A stretch of 6,113 nucleotides of DNA from Bdellovibrionaceae bacterium UBA2466 (GTDB lineage Bacteria; Bdellovibrionota; FAC87; UBA2466), in the NCBI GenBank assembly GCA_002342225.1, contig DDPO01000041.1, forward strand, positions 11,541-17,653. The letters are read 5' to 3'. Shown piece by piece: positions 1 to 5,072 of the stretch. Position 1 is the stretch's first letter. Every line of letters starts with the position of its first letter. The translations under genes were made by a program, and so were the position numbers. The notes under the pieces were generated by a model that searched no databases, was not told where the DNA came from, and saw only the letters and a program-made list of their open reading frames with translations.

Positions 1-319
1 CTTCTTTTGCATAGATCGTTTCTCTCTCTTTAATAACACTCATCAGCTCAGCATGACCCATCAGCACTGTTCGAAGCACTTCTTCATTATCATAAATAAA
101 GTGATCCTGTTTGAGAGTTGCGATTCTGTCTCGGGGCGTAAGGGAGACCGACCCATGAGAGGGGGTAATTTCACCCGCTAAAACCTTTAGAAACGTCGAT
201 TTTCCTGCTCCATTTGCTCCGATCACTCCGTAGCAATTGCCAGGGACAAATTTCAAGGAAACATCTTCAAAAAGCTTTCTTCCACCGAAGCTAAGGGACA
301 GGTTTTCACATGTAATCAT
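1..319 (-). CDS. ybiT: ABC-F family ATPase, YbiT-like, N-terminal part (cut by window edge)
   Basis: This is the first 106 residues of a soluble ABC-F ATPase; the rest lies beyond base 1. ABC-F proteins have two ABC domains and no membrane segments, and members of the family act at the ribosomal E-site. Reading minus-strand from the ATG at 319, the protein shows the A-loop/strand start with LSFGGRKLFEDV (residues 9-20), the Walker A motif GANGAGKST (34-42) and a Q-loop glutamine at residue 71 (LKQD). The following VLRTVLMGHAEL and KERETIYAKE resemble, from memory, the equivalent stretch of E. coli YbiT more than EttA or Uup. Walker B, the signature motif and the inter-domain linker are outside the window, so the subfamily call is tentative. 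No Shine-Dalgarno precedes the ATG (CGCCCCT). A TATAAA box lies only about 9 bp before it, so the mRNA may be leaderless. It lies 76 bp downstream of the unknown gene on the same strand. Confidence 0.85.
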   Translation of the reverse strand, partial: MITCENLSLSFGGRKLFEDVSLKFVPGNCYGVIGANGAGKSTFLKVLAGEITPSHGSVSLTPRDRIATLKQDHFIYDNEEVLRTVLMGHAELMSVIKERETIYAKE

Positions 320-323
320 AGGG

Positions 324-344
324 GCGTTTTATAGACTAAAACGC
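324..344. repeat. Inverted repeat over the -10 box before the ABC-F start
   Basis: Arms GCGTTTT (324-330) and AAAACGC (338-344) are perfect over 7 bp around a 7-nt loop. On the minus strand the repeat contains TATAAA (333 to 328), which would place +1 at about 321, two bases before the ABC-F ATG. No T-tract follows on either strand, so it is unlikely to be a terminator. A repressor operator over the -10 is one reading. A short, AT-rich chance palindrome is another. I found no good -35 at 16-18 bp. Confidence 0.4.
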
Positions 345-395
345 GAATACAAACCATAAAAATCGATGCAAACAACGGGGCATTCAATCCCAAGC

Positions 396-1280
396 TTAGG
401 CCCGCTCAAAAACCCCAAAGGGCATCAAGTGAGAGTGGGTATCGTTATGAGCTTTCTCGAGTGCTGTGAGAAATGATTGCTTAATAGCCAACGAGTGAGG
501 GTCATGGCAGACTCTCAAGTAGTGAGTTAGTACATCCATTACAGCCCCCGTTGGAATAAGCTGAGAGGGACCGAACTGCAAGAAAGTTGGGATTTCCACT
601 TTGGTACTTGGTTTCGAAATTGAACGTGTAAGGGTGTGTTGTTCGATCACTTCTTCCGCTTCCTGGGGCAATGAAACACGAAGCACAGCCTCAGGTACGG
701 AGTAGACTGTAATTTTTGCTTTCTGGCCTCTTTGTTGCTCGGAGATGAGTTTAAGCTCTTCCGTTTTTACAAATAAGGCATTGATCATCTCTTTTTCATC
801 TCGGAAAAAATCAAAAACGGTGATTGGAACAATAGTTGGACCTAAATCTAACCAGTACTGGTGTTTGTATGGATCTTCTTTGTCGTTCAGTAGTCGAAAA
901 GTATTTGGGCTAACATTTTTTAAATAAACAACCAGTTTGTTGCTGATAATTATCCCCTCAGAATTGCGCTCGAGATCAATAAATTTGGCACTAATTCTAA
1001 GAGAGGTTAAGTCGAGAACAGAGGAAGGAGCTTTGTTGGGATCATGATAAATGAGTAACTGAGAAGGAGTTGCGGGACTGTAAGCTCCACTGGACCTTTT
1101 TATCAAATGGGTTTTACCGTCAAAGAGCTTCAGTGATAGCTCCAATATTCCCTTGGGCAGAGTTCTTTGGTGCCGCTGACCTTGGCTATCGTAATAAACT
1201 AAATTATAGTTATCAGCATCTTGTTGCTCCCAATGAAAGCAATCAATTTGACTTATTAGAGACCTTTTTTCGCTCTCCAT
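396..1280 (-). CDS. Hypothetical protein, 294 aa, cytosolic
   Basis: I do not recognise this protein. It has no signal peptide, no hydrophobic segment long enough for a membrane helix, and no cofactor motif I can name. Residues 1-60 mix charged and aromatic residues (FHWEQQ, YNLVYYDSQG). Residues 90-150 alternate hydrophobic and charged residues as in beta-strands (LRISAKFIDLE, NKLVVYLKNV, QYWLDLGPTIVPI). The last third has SRSISKPSTKVEIPTF-like low-complexity linker character, then a likely helical, His-rich end (CHDPHSLAIKQ, HNDTHSHLMPF). The ATG at 1280 is preceded by GGGGTG at 6 bp, a weak but usable ribosome site. A sigma-54-like promoter sits about 26 bp before the start codon, with a palindrome further upstream (separate entries). 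The gene is followed by the ABC-F gene on the same strand, but a shared function cannot be inferred. The long uninterrupted frame with a plausible start supports a real gene. Confidence 0.75.
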   Translation of the reverse strand: MESEKRSLISQIDCFHWEQQDADNYNLVYYDSQGQRHQRTLPKGILELSLKLFDGKTHLIKRSSGAYSPATPSQLLIYHDPNKAPSSVLDLTSLRISAKFIDLERNSEGIIISNKLVVYLKNVSPNTFRLLNDKEDPYKHQYWLDLGPTIVPITVFDFFRDEKEMINALFVKTEELKLISEQQRGQKAKITVYSVPEAVLRVSLPQEAEEVIEQHTLTRSISKPSTKVEIPTFLQFGPSQLIPTGAVMDVLTHYLRVCHDPHSLAIKQSFLTALEKAHNDTHSHLMPFGVFERA

Positions 1281-1316
1281 ATTTTACACCCCGAAAATGA
1301 TAGTAATTTTCAAGTA

Positions 1317-1333
1317 TGCAATGAAAATACCGG
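1317..1333 (-). promoter_or_regulatory. Candidate sigma-54 (-24/-12) promoter for the 294-aa gene
   Basis: On the minus strand the bases read CGGTATTTTCATTGCA. GG (1331-1330) and GC (1319-1318) are 10 bp apart, as sigma-54 requires, and the -12 element TTGCA is perfect. The -24 element is poorer (CGGTA against TGGCA); overall 8 of 12 consensus positions match. The predicted +1 near 1306 leaves a 26-nt leader that includes the GGGGTG ribosome site, a sensible layout. A sigma-70-like TATCAT (1302-1297) nearby is the competing reading. Matches of this quality arise by chance, so this remains a candidate. Confidence 0.35.
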
Positions 1334-1412
1334 TCTTTTAGGCATTGCATTCTAAATGTCTTCGGGACTAAGGAATGTCGATTTATGACAGCTGTAGACC
1401 GTTGGTTCAAAG

Positions 1413-1429
1413 TGTCTAATAATTAGACA
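1413..1429. promoter_or_regulatory. 17-bp palindrome TGTCTAAT-A-ATTAGACA, possible enhancer/operator
   Basis: Two perfect 8-bp arms flank one central base. The centre (1421) lies about 115 bp upstream of the predicted start of the 294-aa gene. That is the distance at which NtrC-type activators of sigma-54 promoters normally bind. Read as plus-strand RNA, the same bases form a 7-bp stem followed two bases later by TCTTTTTT, so it could instead be a terminator or the end of a small RNA. No plus-strand gene upstream needs one. Confidence 0.4.
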
Positions 1430-1453
1430 GGTCTTTTTTGTTAAGAGATGGGT

Positions 1454-1488
1454 AAAAAAAAAGAGCCCATTCAGTGAGGGCTCTTTTT
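1454..1488 (-). terminator. Rho-independent terminator of the ArsC/Spx-like gene
   Basis: Arms AAAAAGAGCCC (1458-1468) and GGGCTCTTTTT (1478-1488) form a perfect 11-bp stem around a 9-nt loop. On the minus strand the GC stem is followed by nine T residues. The hairpin lies about 22 bp after the ArsC-like stop codon and separates that gene from the next minus-strand gene. The plus orientation also has five T residues, so it may work both ways. Confidence 0.9.
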
Positions 1489-1509
1489 CATTAACTCTGA
1501 GAATGAAAA

Positions 1510-1920
1510 CTACAGCGTTTCGGTGTTTTCCGAAGAGACTGCGACTTCAACTGGTGCAGATAAAGCAGCCTGTAAAGTCACGAAATCCAAGAGGCTCTTT
1601 TCATCAAAGCCTTGGTAAGCTTTGTTGTCTCTTATGATCAAAGGACGTTTAATGAGATTAGGATCTTTGAGCATCAAGCGAATAGCTTCGTTTTTGGTGG
1701 TTCTTCGTTTGCCCAACTGGTTGTCTTTGTAAGTAGTGCTTCGTTGGTTCAAACTTGCATAAATATTTTCAGCTTTGATTACTTTTTCCAGAAGAGAGCG
1801 TGGAGGTGGCTCGTGCACGATGTCCTTTACTTGATAGGGAACGCCTTTTTTATTTAAAAATGCGATCGCTTTTTTACACTGTGTACAGCTTTTTTTTGCG
1901 TAAAGGACAATTTCTCCCAT
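1510..1920 (-). CDS. ArsC/Spx-family thioredoxin-fold protein with CTQC motif
   Basis: A 136-residue protein of the ArsC/Spx/YffB group, small thioredoxin-like proteins that act through a redox cysteine near the N-terminus. Visible features: strand VLYAKKSCTQCKKA with Cys12 and Cys15 in a CxxC; NQRSTTYKDN (58-67), matching the Spx region TRSKVFQKLN; and the family's C-terminal signature LIKRPLIIRDNKAYQGFDE (89-107), including the conserved RP (Arg92-Pro93). The CxxC fits Spx/MgsR-type proteins better than E. coli ArsC, which uses one cysteine here. Spx as an RNA-polymerase regulator is, however, a Firmicutes role, so I would not call it Spx or assign arsenate reduction. Residues 118-136 form an acidic, Ala/Ser/Glu-rich tail absent from typical members. 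AAGGAG stands 5 bp before the ATG, the best ribosome site in the window. No arsenic-resistance genes lie nearby. The gene is probably monocistronic: its own terminator follows and a divergent gene precedes it. Confidence 0.85.
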   Translation of the reverse strand: MGEIVLYAKKSCTQCKKAIAFLNKKGVPYQVKDIVHEPPPRSLLEKVIKAENIYASLNQRSTTYKDNQLGKRRTTKNEAIRLMLKDPNLIKRPLIIRDNKAYQGFDEKSLLDFVTLQAALSAPVEVAVSSENTETL

Positions 1921-2085
1921 AAATACTCCTTCTTATAACTACGTCTGCTTCAAAACCTAGCGAGTGGTCTGTCTTAGCACAACCGCAGAACGGTCACAAT
2001 AGGAAAGGTTTTGAGTTGAGCCCTTTTCTCTTAAACTTGCTCCTCTTCAAAAAGAGATTGAGATTTATTTTTATATACTTTAAAG
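1921..2085. other. Divergent intergenic region, promoters unresolved
   Basis: This 165-bp gap separates the minus-strand ArsC/Spx-like gene from the plus-strand flavoprotein operon and should hold both promoters. On the plus strand TATACT (2074-2079) is a good -10, but the only TTGAGA (2058-2063) is 10 bp away, too close for a -35. Two weak dyads are present: ACCG-N5-CGGT (1982-1994) and CTCTT-CAAA-AAGAG (2043-2056). I see no gene in it. Confidence 0.4.
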
Positions 2086-2703
2086 GTGAACCCTGTGAAA
2101 CGCGGAAAAAGTAAAAATAACACTAAATTAAAGCAGACTCAGCCCCCTAAAACAAAAGACCGAGGGGTCCAGCTAAAGTCTCATGAACTTTCTGGAAAAA
2201 AGATTGCCATGGCCATCTGTGGGGGAATAGCTAGCGTTGAAAGTGTCAAAATCATTAGGGAATTGCGTCGGCACGACGCCAGTGTGTTTCCTTTTTATAC
2301 TCCCGAAGTTTTAAAATTCATGACGGAGTTACCGGTTGAGTGGGCCAGCGGAAATAAGGTTATCTTAGATGCTCGAGCCCAAGTGGACCATTTGGAAGAG
2401 TTCGATCTAGTCATAGTCGTGCCCGCGACGCTCAACACGATTTCGAAAGCCGCTCTGGGAATTGCCGACAATGTCGTTACTCTTCTAATTGCGGGTCAGT
2501 TGGGCAAGAGAGGGGAAGTGTTAATAGTTCCGACTATGAATGCCGTATTAAAAAATCATCCGTTGTTTGAGTCCTATCGAAATCTACTCGAGTCTTGGGG
2601 AGTTGAATTCTTGTCTTCGGAAGAGGAAGAAGACAGGTTGAAGGTGCCGAGCCCTGAAGTGATCGCTGGAAGGGTTATAGCAATCCTAGAAAGAGTCTAC
2701 TAA
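2086..2703 (+). CDS. CoaC-like HFCD flavoprotein, stand-alone
   Basis: A flavin-binding domain of the HFCD family (CoaC, AtHAL3, EpiD), Rossmann-like proteins that bind FMN and usually form trimers or dodecamers. With the GTG at 2086 as residue 1, the domain starts near 38 with KKIAMAICGGIASVES. The family histidine is in DHLEEFDLVIVVPAT (His102), followed by PATLNTISKAALGIADN (113-129) and the P-x-M-N signature PTMN (149-152). The CoaB synthetase half is absent. The lid cysteine of true phosphopantothenoylcysteine decarboxylases is not seen: that region reads SSEEEEDRLKVPSPEVI. I therefore doubt the CoA-pathway reaction and call it only a flavoprotein. The 35-residue N-terminal extension is very Lys/Gln-rich and probably disordered. 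Start choice: AAAGG (2082-2086) sits well for a GTG at 2095, giving 202 residues. The GTG at 2086 lacks an SD but is 7 bp after TATACT and could be leaderless. The methyltransferase begins one base after the stop, suggesting translational coupling. Confidence 0.8.
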   Translation: MNPVKRGKSKNNTKLKQTQPPKTKDRGVQLKSHELSGKKIAMAICGGIASVESVKIIRELRRHDASVFPFYTPEVLKFMTELPVEWASGNKVILDARAQVDHLEEFDLVIVVPATLNTISKAALGIADNVVTLLIAGQLGKRGEVLIVPTMNAVLKNHPLFESYRNLLESWGVEFLSSEEEEDRLKVPSPEVIAGRVIAILERVY

Positions 2704-2704
2704 C

Positions 2705-3832
2705 GTGGAAAAAACAATTTCTGTGTCCAGGGTCAGTTTGTTTGGGGAGGGGGTGGGCTCGGACTCCGAAGGAAATATTTATTTCATTCCTCGAGCGATT
2801 CCTGGGGACACTGTCCGTGTGTCCATCGTATCTCAAGATAAAAAATATTTTGAATGTGAGCTGCTAGAAGTGGTTTCGCCTTCACCTGCACGGGTTGAAT
2901 CTCCCTGCCTTTATTTCCATCAGTGTGGTGGTTGTGATTGGCTACATTGGAACTACTCAGACCAACTCAAGGGAAAACAAGAGGTCCTCGAGCATGCTAT
3001 GGAGAGAAAATCTCTAGCTCCTGACAAAATACTCCCTATTTTGGGCGCCGAGCAGCCACTTTTTTATCGTAATCGGGTGCAGTTAAGAGTAGCTGATGGA
3101 AAAATTGGCTTTTTCAAAAAGAAGAGCCACGAACTCATCGATATCAAAGAGTGTAAAATTGCTCAGCCCGCAATTAATCAAGCCATACGAAAGTTGCGAG
3201 ATTCCACAGCTTTGAAATCGGACCTAATGCAAAAATTGGAGCTCTATGTCCATGAAAGTGGAGAAGTTAAAACCGTCAAAAATGCGGCTCATGCGATTGA
3301 GGGGTTTAGACAGATCAACGAAGAACAGAACGGTCGACTTCAGAAATGTGTTGCCGATTATGTAAAGGCGAGTAGGTCAGAAAAAGTTTTGGAACTCTTT
3401 TGCGGTAACGGCAATTTAACTTTTGCCTATCAAAATTTGGTTAAAGAGCTAATTGCTATAGATGCCAGTGAAGCTGCAATTGAACAGGCAAAATTGAAAA
3501 GAAAAACACTAGGTACCGACTCAAGCGACCACCATACAGCTTTCATCTGCCAGAGTGTTGATGCTAGTATAAACCGAAAATTACCCCCTGAGTTTCGGGA
3601 ACATTATGATACACTTATCATAGATCCTCCTAGATCCGGTTTGCAGGGGGCGTTAAATCGAATCGTTCATCAACAGCTTAAACACATAATATATATCTCA
3701 TGTTCACTTCAAAGTTTCTCACAAGATGTTCAGTGCTTAAAAAAATATTTCCGCTTCGAGGAAGTTCAACCGATCGATATGTTCCCTCAAACACGACATA
3801 TCGAGTTTGTCGCAAAATTTTCCCGGCTTTAA
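2705..3832 (+). CDS. rlmD: RlmD/RumA-type 23S rRNA m5U methyltransferase
   Basis: A SAM-dependent uracil-C5 RNA methyltransferase with TRAM domain and Fe-S cluster, as in RlmD (23S U1939). TRAM covers about residues 1-58 (LFGEGVGSDSEGNIYFIPRAIPGD). The [4Fe-4S] ligands are C68, C74, C77 (C-x5-C-G-G-C) and C150. Then come the family motif FRQIN (201-205), SAM motif LELFCGNGNLTF (229-240), acidic strand end AIDAS (251-255), IDPPRSGL (306-313), catalytic cysteine ISCS (C333) and general base QTRHIE (E367). All catalytic residues are present, so the enzyme should be active. At 375 residues it is shorter than E. coli RlmD (about 430). TRAM plus Fe-S argues against TrmA and RlmC, but the exact target uridine cannot be read from sequence. 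It starts with GTG one base after the flavoprotein stop; only a weak GAAAGAG lies upstream. The last 133 bp overlap the next gene in another frame. A TTA AAA AAA run at codons 345-347 is treated in the findings. Confidence 0.9.
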   Translation: MEKTISVSRVSLFGEGVGSDSEGNIYFIPRAIPGDTVRVSIVSQDKKYFECELLEVVSPSPARVESPCLYFHQCGGCDWLHWNYSDQLKGKQEVLEHAMERKSLAPDKILPILGAEQPLFYRNRVQLRVADGKIGFFKKKSHELIDIKECKIAQPAINQAIRKLRDSTALKSDLMQKLELYVHESGEVKTVKNAAHAIEGFRQINEEQNGRLQKCVADYVKASRSEKVLELFCGNGNLTFAYQNLVKELIAIDASEAAIEQAKLKRKTLGTDSSDHHTAFICQSVDASINRKLPPEFREHYDTLIIDPPRSGLQGALNRIVHQQLKHIIYISCSLQSFSQDVQCLKKYFRFEEVQPIDMFPQTRHIEFVAKFSRL

Positions 3833-4707
3833 TTTTTATTGGGTTTGTTTTGTTAAGTCCCAAACAAATCTTAGCCGAGGAGTTTTCTGGTGGAAATGCT
3901 GCTGAGTTAGCATCAGACACCAATCTTTTGCGTGGCCCTCAAGAAGATGCTGAAGTAGTAGGAAAGCTTCCTAAGGGAACCATACTTAATTTACTTGGCG
4001 AGAACGAAGGTAGTTGGGTCAAGATTGAAGTGGAGTTAGTCGGCGGAGTGGAGCAGGGGTGGATCGATGAAGCAGCTATCAAGCTTGAAACTGAAGACGG
4101 TCAAACAGACGGTAAAGTTAAAAAAGAAAACGCAAAGAAAAAGAAACCGGGCAGAAAAAGAAGAATACCCGAAGATGAAATGGCTGTTTTAAAAAGGGAT
4201 TCTAGTTTCTCTTATGGCATTTATGGTGGGGGCAATTACGGGGTCATGGCTTCGAGCTACCAAGTGGAGTTGCTCCAGGGTTTAGGTTTGCAGGGCGGAG
4301 GGTTTGTAGGTTTCTTTTTAAACCGAGACATGAGCTTGGGAGTTGAGGTTGGAATGACCCAATTATCGGGAACTGCATCGGCTGAGACAGCTGCAAATAT
4401 ATCGAGATCGGGAACGGCGCGATTGATCGATCTCGCGGCAGTTTATGAGTATTTATATCAGGAGTTCCGTTTTTTTGGGGCGCTTCAATATTCCCTGGGG
4501 GTAGGTATAGCCGACTTCAGAATTAACGAACCACCATCCGCTTCCGATTTTAGTGGACTGTGGCTCAAAGCGGGTGCCGGATACAGCTTTCAACTGGGGC
4601 AAGTAGCGAACTTAGTTTTTAAAGGTTTCTATGGTTATTCTTTTAATCGAACCTTTGTTGGATTTCAGAACTTTGGTGTTTCAGCCTACCTCGAGTTTCG
4701 TGGCTAA
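3700..4707 (+). CDS. Secreted SH3-domain and outer-membrane beta-barrel protein
   Basis: Counting from the ATG at 3700 (335 residues): a long basic n-region (1-40), hydrophobic core FPALIFIGFVLL (41-52) and likely signal peptidase I site QILA|EE after residue 59. There is no lipobox cysteine. Residues 66-120 look like a bacterial SH3 domain (ELASDTNLLRGPQEDAEVVG, then GSWVKI and GWIDEAAI). A strongly basic linker follows (125-160, KKKKPGRKRR). Residues 170-335 alternate Gly/aromatic strands, as in a small outer-membrane barrel of the OmpW/OmpA-like type (YGIYGGGNYGVM, GAGYSFQLG, final AYLEFRG). A periplasmic SH3 domain tethered to a barrel suggests a peptidoglycan-to-outer-membrane contact; that is inference. 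The start is uncertain. ATG 3700 and GTG 3733 both lie inside the methyltransferase gene, lack a good SD, and give unusually long signal peptides. No standard start in this frame lies between 3733 and the hydrophobic core. The gene probably shares the upstream transcript. Confidence 0.75.
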   Translation: MFTSKFLTRCSVLKKIFPLRGSSTDRYVPSNTTYRVCRKIFPALIFIGFVLLSPKQILAEEFSGGNAAELASDTNLLRGPQEDAEVVGKLPKGTILNLLGENEGSWVKIEVELVGGVEQGWIDEAAIKLETEDGQTDGKVKKENAKKKKPGRKRRIPEDEMAVLKRDSSFSYGIYGGGNYGVMASSYQVELLQGLGLQGGGFVGFFLNRDMSLGVEVGMTQLSGTASAETAANISRSGTARLIDLAAVYEYLYQEFRFFGALQYSLGVGIADFRINEPPSASDFSGLWLKAGAGYSFQLGQVANLVFKGFYGYSFNRTFVGFQNFGVSAYLEFRG

Positions 4708-4892
4708 ACTGTTAACTTTTTAGTCATTTCTTTAACTGTCTCGGATGTATCCATTTAGCCTTCAACAGACCGTCAAGTTAAGAGTCGATCCAACATTATG
4801 AATATATTAGCATTTGTTGAGTGCTTGGATGGGGTGTTTGATTTGTTGCAGTTGTATTTTTGTTGAGGCCTTAAAACAGGCTTGAAACAGTC
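4708..4892. other. Intergenic DNA upstream of the candidate RNA gene
   Basis: No convincing gene is present. There is no clear terminator for the SH3-barrel gene. TTTGTTG(A/C)(A/G) occurs three times (4813-4821, 4842-4850, 4859-4867), unevenly spaced and all within about 80 bp upstream of the sigma-54-like site. A 22-codon ORF (4798-4866) lacks a ribosome site and looks incidental. Confidence 0.4.
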
Positions 4893-4908
4893 TGGCATCA
4901 CCTCTGCA
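4893..4908 (+). promoter_or_regulatory. Candidate sigma-54 (-24/-12) promoter
   Basis: The bases TGGCATCACCTCTGCA match the sigma-54 consensus TGGCACGN4TTGCA at 9 of 12 positions. These include all of TGGCA and TGCA, and GG and GC are exactly 10 bp apart. The predicted +1 is near 4919. The site is intergenic, points toward a repeat-bearing stretch that ends in a strong plus-strand terminator, and has no competing sigma-70 promoter: TAGTAT at 4912-4917 lacks a -35 at proper spacing. A random 6-kb sequence may give about one such match over both strands, so the position is what makes it credible. Confidence 0.5.
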
Positions 4909-4960
4909 GTGTAGTATCTACAAGAGAGATAAACCCGATGAAAGAAACGGCAGGGAAAAA

Positions 4961-5042
4961 CAACTAGAACTTAAAAATATATTACAACTTGAAAAACATC
5001 TGAGTATCAGCAACTAGAAGACATAAAACTTAACAACTTGAA
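4961..5042 (+). repeat. Four spaced direct repeats CAACTAGAA / CAACTTGAA
   Basis: Copies lie at 4961-4969 (CAACTAGAA), 4985-4993 (CAACTTGAA), 5011-5019 (CAACTAGAA) and 5034-5042 (CAACTTGAA). Start-to-start distances are 24, 26 and 23 bp, and the central base alternates A, T, A, T. Intervening 14-17-bp stretches are unrelated to each other except for being A-rich. They could be RNA motifs inside the candidate small RNA or DNA sites for a regulator bound on roughly one helical face. Confidence 0.8.
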
Positions 5043-5072
5043 ACACAATTAATGATCCCAATAGCCGATTTT

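Noticed and set aside
1405..1439. tRNA fragment or attachment site, from GGTTCAAA beside a stem
   Set aside because: Only the T-loop-like bases match; no acceptor stem, CCA end or integrase gene is present.
1612..1857. Plus-strand frame of 81 codons opposite the ArsC/Spx-like gene
   Set aside because: It is antisense to a clear family member with a perfect ribosome site, and has no recognisable domain.
3840..3870. Terminator-like TTTGTTTTG / CAAACAAA pairing after rlmD
   Set aside because: The stem needs a bulge, is AT-rich, lies in coding sequence for the signal peptide and has no T-tract after it.
3678..3923. Minus-strand frame of 81 codons opposite the rlmD/SH3 junction
   Set aside because: It covers two plus-strand coding regions, has no ribosome site and no recognisable content.
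4798..4866. 22-codon ORF beginning MNILAFVECLDG
   Set aside because: No ribosome site, composition follows the T/G-rich repeats, and nothing supports translation.
4938..4967. 9-codon leader peptide MKETAGKNN
   Set aside because: The nearest purine-rich GAGAG is about 9 bp away, there is no run of regulatory codons, and the downstream terminator lies over 100 bp further.
4961..5042. CRISPR-like short repeat array
   Set aside because: Repeats are only 9 bp with 14-17-bp spacers, vary in the central base and have no cas genes nearby.
4919..5072. Known riboswitch (c-di-GMP or preQ1) upstream of the terminator
   Set aside because: I could not find the conserved core bases of either class; the region is A-rich and weakly structured apart from the terminator.
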